Below are positions 54,046 to 61,776 of a stretch of DNA of 61,776 nt, one piece after another. The notes below the pieces were generated by a model. It saw nothing but the letters and a program-made list of their open reading frames with translations, searched no databases and was not told where the DNA came from. The stretch's first letter is position 1; each line of letters begins with the position of its first letter. Made by a program: the position numbers and the translations under genes. The stretch is from the NCBI GenBank assembly GCA_031271045.1, contig JAISWO010000055.1:1-61776 (forward strand), in the 5' to 3' direction. This DNA comes from Tannerellaceae bacterium (lineage in GTDB: Bacteria; Bacteroidota; Bacteroidia; Bacteroidales; Tannerellaceae).

Positions 54046-56991
54046 TCAGGGTTTGAGGATGAGGGCGCGGCTCCGGCGGCCGTCCATTTTGACGATCAGC
54101 GGAGCGTCGAAGTGGATGTGGCGTACGTAGTCGGTTTCCTCTTCGGCCGTTTGAGCGTCGAGGAAGGCTTCGTCGAAGAATCCGTCGCGGCAGTAAGCAT
54201 TGATCGTAAAATAGCCGACGCCGAAGGAAGTAAGGTTTTGGAAGAAGTGCGTACCCTGGCTGGGGTCGATGCGGTAATGTTCGAGGCCCGACTCGACAAT
54301 GACGCGCGCCTGGCAGATGTGGGGCCACTTGACCGGTATGCCGAGCCACGGATCGCTACTTCCCCAGCGGCCCGGTCCGATGAGGATATATCCCCGTCCG
54401 TCGGCTGCCATGCGGCGGTTGATGCGCTCGATTTCGGCGGCAATCTGCGGGTTGGCTGCCGAGTCGAAGGCGTTGCTGCGAACGTAGACGACGTCGCGGA
54501 CGTCGGTCACGACGCCGTGGCCGAGGGCTTGGAAGGAGCTGAGCAGGACGGAAGCGGGCGGCGTCTGGTTGAGGTCTTCCTCCATGACTTCCTTGTTGTC
54601 GACGATGGGGCGGATCTGGAGCAAGTAGAATGTGGCCCGGTCGCCGCCGGGGGGCATGTCGACGGCGAACTCGATTTCGATGGGTCGCCCCATTTCGGCC
54701 TGACCGATGGAGAGGATGCGGTCGAGGGTGGCAGCCAGGGGAATGACGTCATGTTCGAGGATATTGACAAAGGAGAGGATTTTGCGTCCGCCGGGGTAAT
54801 AGCCGTCGCGGATGACGTTGTCCTGCGCGTCGTAGGTGGAGACCAGGTAGCGCAGCGTCCCGTCGGCGTCGGCCGCGCGAACGGGCAGGCGGAGGAGGTT
54901 GAATCCGTCGTCGACGGAGAAAGAATCCGGCGTTTTCAGGTCGAGGGCATAGAAGCGCGTCTGGGTCTCGCGAAGGGCGTAGTCAGTTGCGCTCATTTGC
55001 AGGACGTGGCGCGGGTGCCGGGGCGAGAAACGCAGGGTGATGCCTCCGTCGACGATGTATTTGCCCAGTCCGAGGGCGATGTTGGCGACGCCGTCTTCGG
55101 CCTTTTCCTGTCCCGTTGGATAGAAGTTGAGCGAATGAGCGACGCCGGAGAAGCTGGGGTAAAAGCGGTCGCCATAAGTCGAGCCGACCACTTCCTGGAG
55201 GACGATGGCCATCTTTTCCTGGTCGATGAGGTTGGCCGTAGCCGTCATGTAGGCCTTGCTGTCGCGGAAGAAGGCCGAAGCGTAGACCGACTTGATGGCG
55301 TCGCTCACGGTGCGCAGCATCTCGTACCGGTCGTCGTTGCGCGGCGTCATATAGGTGGCGTAGATACCGGCGAAGGGTTGGTAGTGGGAGTCTTCGAGCA
55401 AGCTGGAGGACCGGACGGCGACGGGTCCTTTGCTGACGTCGAAGAAGGCCATCAGGTCTTCGATCAGTTCTACCGGGAGGCTGGCGTGGAGGAAGTAACG
55501 GAGGATCGTCTCATCGTCGGCATCTCCCAGGGCGATGGCATAGAGCTCGTTGGTTTCCATGAAGCGGTCGAAAATGTCGGTTGCGATCACGACGGTACGC
55601 GGGATGGTGACGGCCAGCGCCGGGCTGTCCAACTCCGGATAGCGCTTCACCATGGCGCCGATGAAAGCCAGTCCGCGCCCTTTCCCGCCGAGCGAGCCAT
55701 TACCAATGCGAGCGAAGTTACTGTACTCGTCGAAGCGCTCCTTCTGGTAGACAGCCACGATGCCGGTGTTCTTCATCCGGCGGTAATGCACGATGAGGTC
55801 GAAGATCATCTGCCGGGCCTCGTCCATATCCCGGTAATCGCCCACGTCGACGCTTTTGAGGATCTCGGCCGGCGGGAACATGGCGCGGGAGTAGAAGAAG
55901 CGCGAGAAATGGTTGCGCGAGAGGTGGTAGACGAGCGAGTCGTCCGGTATTTGGAAGACTTTGGTCTGAAGATCCTTCAGGTCCCTGATGCGCATGATTT
56001 CCTCCTTGGTATGGGGGTCGAGGATGACGAAGTCGCCGAATCCGAAGCGTCGCATGATTTTCTTTTTCAGGTCCTGGGGATAGCTTTTAGAGTTCTTGTC
56101 GATGAACGAGGCGCCGAGTTCGCGGGCGTAGATGAGGTTGGCTGTTTCCGAGGATTCGAGCACCAGGGGGATGATCAGCCCGCTTTTGCGGACGTAGCGC
56201 CCGAACAAATAGCCGGCCAGCGGATCTTTCGTTCCCTCGCGGGTGAAACTCATGTCGGAGATGATGCCCAGGATATTGTTCTTGTATTCCTCGAAGAGGA
56301 AGACGGCTTCTTCGTAGGTGCGTGCCAGCAGGATTTTAGGTCTCCCGCGCATACGGAGGGTGCGCTGGTGATCATTGAGCGCTTCTTTGGAGAAGGCCTG
56401 GCTCTGTTCGAGTACGAACTTATAGATGTGCGGCAGCGCCGAGGAGTAGAAGCGGATAGAGTCCTCGACCAGGAGGATAATCTGTACCCCGACGCTGGCC
56501 GTATCGTAGGGTGCGTTCATTTTGTCCTCGATCAGCTTGATGATGGCCAACAGCAGCTCGGCGTTTCCGAGCCAGCTGAACACATAGTCGATGGCGCTGG
56601 GGTCTTCCTGTGCAACGCGCTTGCTCACTTCCCTGGAGAAGGGAGTGAGGACGACGATCGGGATGGCGGGATACTGCCCCTTGATACCTTCGGCAGCGGC
56701 GAAGATGTCGCGGTTGTCCATATTGGGCATACAGATGATGAGCTCGAAGTTGCGGTTGGCAAGTTCGGCAAAAGCTTCCTCTTCGGTCGCCACTTGCGTG
56801 AAGCGCGGCGGATAGCGGAGGCTGAGCGCCATATATTCGTTGAAGACCTGCTCGTCCACCCGTCCGTCGTCTTCGAGCATAAAGGCATCGTATTTGGTAG
56901 CCACAAGTAGAATGTTATAGATTCGCCTGTTCATCAGGTTGGCAAAGGAAGTATCCCGGAAGACGAGATTCTTGAAATCAGGAACGCTCAT
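54046..56991 (-). CDS. receiver-like / PEP-pyruvate-binding (ATP-grasp) domain protein
   Basis: A 981-residue cytoplasmic protein. Two receiver-like regions fill the N-terminal part (about 25-150, ILLVATKYDAFML then LIICMPNMDNRD; and about 170-300, IILLVEDSIRFYSSALP then GIISDMSF). The PEP/pyruvate-binding ATP-grasp domain, as in the N-terminus of PEP synthase, spans about 430-800 (GNGSLGGKGRGLAFIGAM, VAVRSSSLLEDSHYQPFAGIY, EIEFAVDM, LLQIRPIV). A C-terminal domain (about 860-981) contains YILIGPGRWGSSDPWLG. The phosphohistidine swivel and the PEP-binding barrel are absent, so it is not a full PEP synthase. Its substrate is unknown. Confidence 0.82.
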   Translation of the reverse strand: MSVPDFKNLVFRDTSFANLMNRRIYNILLVATKYDAFMLEDDGRVDEQVFNEYMALSLRYPPRFTQVATEEEAFAELANRNFELIICMPNMDNRDIFAAAEGIKGQYPAIPIVVLTPFSREVSKRVAQEDPSAIDYVFSWLGNAELLLAIIKLIEDKMNAPYDTASVGVQIILLVEDSIRFYSSALPHIYKFVLEQSQAFSKEALNDHQRTLRMRGRPKILLARTYEEAVFLFEEYKNNILGIISDMSFTREGTKDPLAGYLFGRYVRKSGLIIPLVLESSETANLIYARELGASFIDKNSKSYPQDLKKKIMRRFGFGDFVILDPHTKEEIMRIRDLKDLQTKVFQIPDDSLVYHLSRNHFSRFFYSRAMFPPAEILKSVDVGDYRDMDEARQMIFDLIVHYRRMKNTGIVAVYQKERFDEYSNFARIGNGSLGGKGRGLAFIGAMVKRYPELDSPALAVTIPRTVVIATDIFDRFMETNELYAIALGDADDETILRYFLHASLPVELIEDLMAFFDVSKGPVAVRSSSLLEDSHYQPFAGIYATYMTPRNDDRYEMLRTVSDAIKSVYASAFFRDSKAYMTATANLIDQEKMAIVLQEVVGSTYGDRFYPSFSGVAHSLNFYPTGQEKAEDGVANIALGLGKYIVDGGITLRFSPRHPRHVLQMSATDYALRETQTRFYALDLKTPDSFSVDDGFNLLRLPVRAADADGTLRYLVSTYDAQDNVIRDGYYPGGRKILSFVNILEHDVIPLAATLDRILSIGQAEMGRPIEIEFAVDMPPGGDRATFYLLQIRPIVDNKEVMEEDLNQTPPASVLLSSFQALGHGVVTDVRDVVYVRSNAFDSAANPQIAAEIERINRRMAADGRGYILIGPGRWGSSDPWLGIPVKWPHICQARVIVESGLEHYRIDPSQGTHFFQNLTSFGVGYFTINAYCRDGFFDEAFLDAQTAEEETDYVRHIHFDAPLIVKMDGRRSRALILKP

Positions 56992-57045
56992 GAGTTTTTA
57001 GTCAGTATTGAATAATGAATAGTGAATAACTGTTATTTAACGGCC

Positions 57046-57053
57046 CAAAAGTA
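57046..57053 (-). promoter_or_regulatory. -7 box of the receiver/PEP-binding gene
   Basis: TACTTTTG on the minus strand, 54 bases before the start codon and 28 bases beyond the stop of the upstream regulator gene. Confidence 0.55.
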
Positions 57054-57081
57054 CATATTATTCTCCTTTCTTCGTGGCGTT

Positions 57082-59784
57082 TCAGAGTCTGAGAAAGAAG
57101 TCCGACAGATTTTGACTGGGTTCGAGGTGCAATTTCTTGCGCAGACGGTAACGACTGTTTTCCACGCCCCGTAAGGAGATGCCCATCAGCGCAGCGATCT
57201 CCTTCGACGAGAGGTTCGACTTCAGGCAGGCGCATAACTTCAGGTCGTTCGACGTAAGGTCGGGATACTTCGAGATAAGGTGTCCGAAGAAGTCCTTGTG
57301 ATACTCTTCGAAGTACAGGAGGAAGGCTTTCCAGTCGCCTTTATTGATCAGCTCCAGCGTTTGGGCGTAGAGTTCGGCGCTTTTATGTTCTATCTCGGCA
57401 TGCAATTCATTATTGATCTGCCGGAGGCGTTCCTCCTCTTCAAAGCGCACTAAGAGGATCTGCCGGTTCCGCATCTGCCGGAACCAGAACTTCCATCCCG
57501 CATACGACAACAAGAGCAGCGCCAGAGCGTATCCCGCATACGCCCACGGCGAGAAGTACCAGGGCGGCAGGATCGTGAAGCGGAACGTCTCCTCCTCCGA
57601 ACTTTGCCCGAAAGCATCCGTTGTCCGGAGCCGGAAGAGGTAGTCCCCTTCCGGCAAACGTTCGTAAACGACTTCGGGCTGTTGCACCGGCTCCGACCAC
57701 CTCTCGTCGACGCCCGCCAACAAGGTCTGGAAGTAACGTTTCTGCGAAAGCATATCCTTCACAAAGAAGCCCAGCCGAAGTGTATTATACTCGAAAGCCA
57801 AGCGCGTATCCTGTGCGCCGGGATCGACGAAGCTTGTCCGCTTCTTCTTGTCGACGGCAGCTATAAACCGCAAGCGAGGCTTGGCATACGTCCTGTCGGC
57901 CGGCAGATTCCCCGGGCTCATCGTATGCAGCAGGAAACCGTTCTCCAAACAAACGAGCGAGAGCGAATCGTTGAGCACGACAATATTCTCGTAATGATCA
58001 ATCAGGGCCAGATTCCCGGCATTGAGGTCGAACTTATAGTAGATCTGCGATTCATGTCCGTCGTAGAAGACATCATACAGGCAATGGTCCGTCACAGCCC
58101 AGAAGCGCGTCTTCGACACCGGGACGATATTCCGCAGATTCCGGATTCCCTCCAGGCAGCGGCTCAAGGCCTCGTGATACGTCAGCCTGTCGTCGATATC
58201 ATCATAAACAAAGAGGCTGTCGTTGGCAGCAAAGACCACGCGATCACCGATACGGAACATCCGCAAATGTGCACCCGGATGATCGTACCGCTGAAGATGC
58301 TTGATATAGCTCATGTCCGTAGAAAAGATACAACGATAGACGCCCCCTTTGACATGCTCCAGCCAGACATTGCCCAGATGATCCTGCCGGATACTGTATA
58401 CCGGCTCGGCGAACTGTGCCAGGTCGCGGTTCGTAATCTTCCTCCACCCTCCCTCGTCTTTGCGCACGACGTTAGCCGTGGTGTACGTACCCAGAAAGAG
58501 CGCCTCCCGTCCGCCGACCTCCAACTCCTGTATCCTGTACACACCGGAGACGCCCGGAACGGAAACCGCCCTCCGTCCATCGGAAATAATCTTCAGCCCA
58601 TTATTATGTCCGCACAACAGATCGCCGTTCTTTTCCTTCAGATCCCATATCTGCCCCGTGATATCCTCCACCGGCCTCAGCCTCCATGAATCCGGCCCCA
58701 GGTCATTCATTGGCAGGAAGAACAAACCCTGGTTAGTACCTATATAAAGATCCCCCTTGTAGATCGCCGAAGAATACACCGCCCCCACATCCCCCCGAGG
58801 AGCGATATAACAATCCATCCGGTCGAGGTATTGCACATAAGAGAGCCCCCGGTCCAAAGCCAGCCAGACGTTGCCCGACTGTTCCTCATACAGATTGAGC
58901 ACCGTATTATTCTGCAAAAGATTATCGGCCGACAGATGATTAATAATACGTCCCTCCATATCGACTTCATACATGCCATTGAGTGTTGTTCCGAAGAAAT
59001 AATGTCCATTGCTTCCCAGGATCCCGTTATTCAGATCGTAGAGGAGGGCCTCTCCGGAGAAGTCCGTCACCCAAGGCTCAAATCTTTGTCCATCATACAG
59101 GAACATCCCCATGGACGACGTACCGATCAGCCAATCCTCCCCGAAGGGAAGGATGACCCTTGCTACCGTATGTTGCAGGAAGTCGCTTCCCGGAATCCTG
59201 ACAAACTCCTTCTCCTTCAACTCATAAAGCGCCCCATTGATCGCCTGCACCCAGAGCCGGGTGTGAACATTATGCAGAAAGAGAATGTCGCCGGCGGCAT
59301 TACGGCAGGCGCTCACCTGCCCGCTTTCCGGATCGTAGATATAGACCTGCCTGAAGGATTGGAAATAGACGCAATCGTCCGTAAGGAGTATCCGCCAGAT
59401 GTCGTCATTGTGCATAACGTCTTCCGGAAGCTGACTGCTGAGCGACATATATTCCAGCGAACCGGACAAAGTCGGCTGCCAATAACCGAACTCTTCGTAC
59501 CCTCCGCTGTATATCCTGCCGTCCTTACCGGTAGCGAGCGCCCTGACCACCTTGTCGCCCGGTGGAGAGTAAAGCTGCCAGCGCACGCCGTCAAACTCAA
59601 GCAAACCATTGTCGTTGCCGAAATAAAGGATCCCCTGAGCGTCCTGAACGACGGCCCAGTTCTTGTTGGCGGCCTGATATTGGTGCCGGTAGAAGTTGAG
59701 GACGTTCGGTTTCGCGCCGTAAGCCGGCAAAGCGATCACGAACCCCATCCACATAGCGATTAGAAATAAGCGTTTACAATCCAT
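57082..59784 (-). CDS. two-component-type propeller sensor with LuxR-family DNA-binding domain
   Basis: A protein of 900 residues. A signal sequence (about 1-23) is followed by regulator-propeller repeats (about 40-640; DAQGILYFGNDNGLLEFDG, TGKDGRIYSGGYEEFGYW) and a Y_Y_Y domain (about 670-755). One transmembrane segment follows (WAYAGYALALLLLSYAGW, about 760-777), then a coiled coil, and a C-terminal HTH (about 835-900; DLKLCACLKSNLSSKEIAALMGIS within the LuxR fold). There is no kinase. A periplasmic signal would be passed straight to DNA, as in one-component versions of hybrid sensors. Targets are unknown; the receiver/PEP-binding gene downstream is one candidate. Confidence 0.88.
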   Translation of the reverse strand: MDCKRLFLIAMWMGFVIALPAYGAKPNVLNFYRHQYQAANKNWAVVQDAQGILYFGNDNGLLEFDGVRWQLYSPPGDKVVRALATGKDGRIYSGGYEEFGYWQPTLSGSLEYMSLSSQLPEDVMHNDDIWRILLTDDCVYFQSFRQVYIYDPESGQVSACRNAAGDILFLHNVHTRLWVQAINGALYELKEKEFVRIPGSDFLQHTVARVILPFGEDWLIGTSSMGMFLYDGQRFEPWVTDFSGEALLYDLNNGILGSNGHYFFGTTLNGMYEVDMEGRIINHLSADNLLQNNTVLNLYEEQSGNVWLALDRGLSYVQYLDRMDCYIAPRGDVGAVYSSAIYKGDLYIGTNQGLFFLPMNDLGPDSWRLRPVEDITGQIWDLKEKNGDLLCGHNNGLKIISDGRRAVSVPGVSGVYRIQELEVGGREALFLGTYTTANVVRKDEGGWRKITNRDLAQFAEPVYSIRQDHLGNVWLEHVKGGVYRCIFSTDMSYIKHLQRYDHPGAHLRMFRIGDRVVFAANDSLFVYDDIDDRLTYHEALSRCLEGIRNLRNIVPVSKTRFWAVTDHCLYDVFYDGHESQIYYKFDLNAGNLALIDHYENIVVLNDSLSLVCLENGFLLHTMSPGNLPADRTYAKPRLRFIAAVDKKKRTSFVDPGAQDTRLAFEYNTLRLGFFVKDMLSQKRYFQTLLAGVDERWSEPVQQPEVVYERLPEGDYLFRLRTTDAFGQSSEEETFRFTILPPWYFSPWAYAGYALALLLLSYAGWKFWFRQMRNRQILLVRFEEEERLRQINNELHAEIEHKSAELYAQTLELINKGDWKAFLLYFEEYHKDFFGHLISKYPDLTSNDLKLCACLKSNLSSKEIAALMGISLRGVENSRYRLRKKLHLEPSQNLSDFFLRL

Positions 59785-59816
59785 ATTCTATTATAATAAC
59801 AGTGCTTCCAAAGATC

Positions 59817-59846
59817 CAAAAGTAATGAATTTATCTTTGCAACAAA
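59817..59846 (-). promoter_or_regulatory. promoter of the propeller-LuxR gene
   Basis: TACTTTTG (59817-59824, minus strand) with TTTG 18 bases upstream (59843-59846). It lies 32 bases before the start codon and is divergent from the fumarase promoter. Confidence 0.55.
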
Positions 59847-59878
59847 GCATTTGCTTTCCGTTTTGTCCGGCAAATCCG

Positions 59879-59886
59879 TACCTTTG
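59879..59886 (+). promoter_or_regulatory. -7 box of the fumarase gene
   Basis: TACCTTTG, 30 bases before the ATG at 59917. The earlier in-frame ATG at 59851 lies upstream of this box and is rejected. Confidence 0.65.
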
Positions 59887-59916
59887 CGCGATATAATAAA
59901 AAAAACATATAGCGAT

Positions 59917-61536
59917 ATGGCAACACCTCCGTTTAAGTATCAGGAACCTTTTCCGATGGGAAAAGATACGACTGAATATTATTTGCTTACAAAAGAACAT
60001 GTATCGGTTACCACCTTTGAAGGAAAAGAAATCCTTCGGGTCGAACCGGAAGCCTTAACCCTGCTGGCGAATGTCGCCTTCCATGATGTGTCGTTCTATC
60101 TGCGCCCCGAACATCAGGAGCAGGTGACAAAAATCCTTTCCGATCCCCAGGCAAGTGACAACGACAAGTTCGTAGCGCTGACCTTCCTGCGCAACGCCGA
60201 AGTATCGGCCAAAGGCAAACTCCCTTTCTGCCAGGATACAGGAACAGCAATCATCACCGGCAAGAAAGGACAACAAGTATGGACAGACGGCAACGACGAA
60301 GAAGCCCTCTCCAAAGGCGTGTACAAAACCTATACCGAGGAAAACCTCCGTTATTCGCAGAACGCACCCTTAGATATGTATAAAGAAGTCAATACCGGCT
60401 GCAACCTGCCGGCACAAATCGACCTCTATGCCGTAGGGGGCGCCGAATATAAGTTCCTCTGCATCGCCAAAGGCGGAGGATCGGCCAACAAAACTTACCT
60501 CTACCAGGAAACCAAAGCCCTCCTGACGCCCGAAAAGCTGGTCGCCTACTTAGTGGAGAAAATGAAAACCCTCGGTACAGCCGCCTGCCCGCCCTATCAC
60601 ATCGCCTTCGCCATCGGAGGCACCTCGGCCGAAACCAATCTGAAGACGGTCAAGCTGGCCTCCGCTCACTATTACGACCATTTGCCCACGACAGGCAACG
60701 AAGGAGGACAGGCCTTCCGCGACATCGAACTCGAACGCCAAGTCCTCGAAGAAGCCTGCAAGATCGGACTGGGAGCCCAATTCGGCGGGAAATACTTCGC
60801 ACACGACATCCGCATCATCCGCCTGCCACGTCACGGCGCTTCCTGTCCTGTCGGCATGGGCGTATCCTGCTCGGCCGACCGTAATATCAAAGCAAAGATC
60901 AACAAAGACGGCATCTGGATCGAAAAGCTGGAAACGAACCCCGGCCGCCTCATCCCCGAAGAACTGCGCCGCGCAGGTGAAGGCAATGCCGTAAAGCTTA
61001 ATCTCAACCAGCCCATGGCCGACGTGCTGAAAGAATTAGACAAATATCCGGTAGCCACGCGCCTCTCCCTGTCGGGAACCATCGTCGTAGGGCGCGACAT
61101 TGCCCATGCCAAACTGAAAGAACGGATTGATGCCGGCGAAGGATTGCCGCAGTACGTAAAAGATCACCCGATCTATTACGCCGGACCGGCCAAGACGCCG
61201 GTCGGAATGGCTTCCGGCTCCTTTGGCCCCACAACGGCCGGACGTATGGACTCTTACGTCGATCTCTTTCAATCCTGCGGCGGCAGTATGATTATGATTG
61301 CTAAAGGCAACCGCAGCCAGGCCGTCACCGACGCCTGCCTCCGGCACGGCGGATTCTACTTGGGCAGTATCGGCGGACCGGCCGCCATCCTGGCGCAGGA
61401 AAGCATCAAAAAAGTGGAATGTCTGGAATATCCCGAACTGGGAATGGAAGCGATCTGGAAAATCGAAGTAGAGAACTTCCCTGCCTTCATCCTGGTAGAC
61501 AACAAAGGCAATGACTTCTTCAAGCAACTGTCTTGA
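59917..61536 (+). CDS. fumarate hydratase class I (iron-sulfur)
   Basis: A protein of 539 residues starting [12 protein letters not shown], the length of single-chain class I fumarases (alpha and beta parts fused). The three [4Fe-4S] cysteines lie in [19 protein letters not shown] and [10 protein letters not shown]. The beta part contains [14 protein letters not shown] and [12 protein letters not shown]. It interconverts fumarate and malate, in anaerobic Bacteroidota mainly towards fumarate for succinate formation. It is oxygen sensitive by class. Confidence 0.95.
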   Translation: MATPPFKYQEPFPMGKDTTEYYLLTKEHVSVTTFEGKEILRVEPEALTLLANVAFHDVSFYLRPEHQEQVTKILSDPQASDNDKFVALTFLRNAEVSAKGKLPFCQDTGTAIITGKKGQQVWTDGNDEEALSKGVYKTYTEENLRYSQNAPLDMYKEVNTGCNLPAQIDLYAVGGAEYKFLCIAKGGGSANKTYLYQETKALLTPEKLVAYLVEKMKTLGTAACPPYHIAFAIGGTSAETNLKTVKLASAHYYDHLPTTGNEGGQAFRDIELERQVLEEACKIGLGAQFGGKYFAHDIRIIRLPRHGASCPVGMGVSCSADRNIKAKINKDGIWIEKLETNPGRLIPEELRRAGEGNAVKLNLNQPMADVLKELDKYPVATRLSLSGTIVVGRDIAHAKLKERIDAGEGLPQYVKDHPIYYAGPAKTPVGMASGSFGPTTAGRMDSYVDLFQSCGGSMIMIAKGNRSQAVTDACLRHGGFYLGSIGGPAAILAQESIKKVECLEYPELGMEAIWKIEVENFPAFILVDNKGNDFFKQLS

Positions 61537-61601
61537 AAGTATCATGCTTGCTGTCAAAGGAGAGATAATAGAGATGCGCTAATAATTACATATGTAATAA
61601 T

Positions 61602-61776
61602 ATGAAAACACATTTAGTATCTTATTTGATACCCGTAATCTGCCTCATAACAGGGGTATCCTGTAACAGAGAGGCAGCAACGGGCAGTTTGGTGCTTGAC
61701 GTCACAAGAAGCTATCCTGAAAAAGAAGTCCTTCTGAGTGACATCGCCGACGTGACCTATCTGCAAATGAAATCCG
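61602..61776 (+). CDS. 6-bladed beta-propeller lipoprotein, N-terminal part (cut by window end)
   Basis: Only 58 codons are in the window. A signal peptide with lipobox TGVSC (Cys21) is followed by SLVLDVTRSYPEKEVLL and SDIADVTYLQMKS. This opening (YPEKE-x-L-x-DIADV-x-Y) is typical of the Bacteroidota 6-bladed beta-propeller lipoprotein family (BF3164-like). The role is unknown. The gene starts 65 bases after the fumarase stop. Confidence 0.75.
   Translation, partial: MKTHLVSYLIPVICLITGVSCNREAATGSLVLDVTRSYPEKEVLLSDIADVTYLQMKS

Noticed and set aside
54112..56910. Long plus-strand open frame (932 codons) inside the receiver/PEP-binding gene
   Set aside because: It is antisense to a gene with clear conserved motifs. 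GC-rich third positions keep the opposite strand open, and its translation has low-complexity Val/Asp/Gly text without domains.
54046..56991. Annotation as full phosphoenolpyruvate synthase
   Set aside because: The phosphohistidine and PEP-binding barrel domains needed for that reaction are not seen, and the N-terminus is receiver-like instead.

Overview
The window is typical Bacteroidota (order Bacteroidales) chromosome. Many genes carry the Bacteroidota -7 promoter box TAnnTTTG just upstream, the lipoprotein and TonB-dependent receptor families are Bacteroidota ones, and three giant secreted proteins end in type A sorting domains of the type IX secretion system (T9SS). That points to a Tannerella/Porphyromonas/Parabacteroides-like lineage rather than Bacteroides proper. 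No rRNA, tRNA, CRISPR array, phage or insertion sequence was recognised.

Region 1 (about 0.4-16.7 kb, minus strand) is a vitamin B12 acquisition cluster. A cobalamin riboswitch precedes a BtuB-like TonB receptor, which overlaps a BtuG-like beta-propeller lipoprotein gene. Then come an HU-like/DUF4469 protein and three T9SS surface proteins of about 1469, 534 and 1872 residues, two of which carry a DUF5074/YncE-like propeller fused to beta-helix and Ig-like modules. A strong hairpin terminator closes the cluster.

Region 2 (17.0-27.1 kb, plus strand) is housekeeping: a secreted endonuclease/exonuclease/phosphatase protein, hypA and hypB nickel chaperones coupled to an ADP-forming acetyl-CoA synthetase, a small acidic protein, an OmpA-like lipoprotein, a DUF3298 lipoprotein, then rsmG, a metallo-beta-lactamase-fold hydrolase and gcvP with overlapping ends.

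Region 3 (27.1-39.1 kb) holds an AraC regulator with a membrane-embedded N-terminus, a coiled-coil membrane protein, guaA, a CvfB-like S1 protein, a four-gene surface-glycan set (Wza-like, Wzz-like, flippase, LicD) without glycosyltransferases, and a CDF metal exporter.

Region 4 (39.2-46.7 kb) holds a GH73/LysM peptidoglycan hydrolase and, opposite it, a five-gene operon (ProC family, GntP permease, RidA, D-serine dehydratase/D-threonine aldolase family, M19 dipeptidase) that looks built for D-amino acids or D-amino-acid dipeptides. A Tat-exported Gfo/Idh/MocA oxidoreductase follows.

Region 5 (46.9-52.7 kb, minus strand) is visibly AT-richer: a small membrane protein, a TonB-type outer-membrane protein, a Crp/Fnr regulator, and an ABC ATPase-membrane protein-GntR operon. 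Region 6 (53.0-61.8 kb) holds an unrecognised TTG-start gene, a receiver/PEP-pyruvate-binding-domain protein, a propeller-LuxR sensor-regulator, class I fumarase, and the start of a 6-bladed propeller lipoprotein cut by the window end.

A recurring feature is short intergenic tandem arrays. Six were found, with unrelated unit sequences but unit lengths of 21-22 or 41-42 bp.
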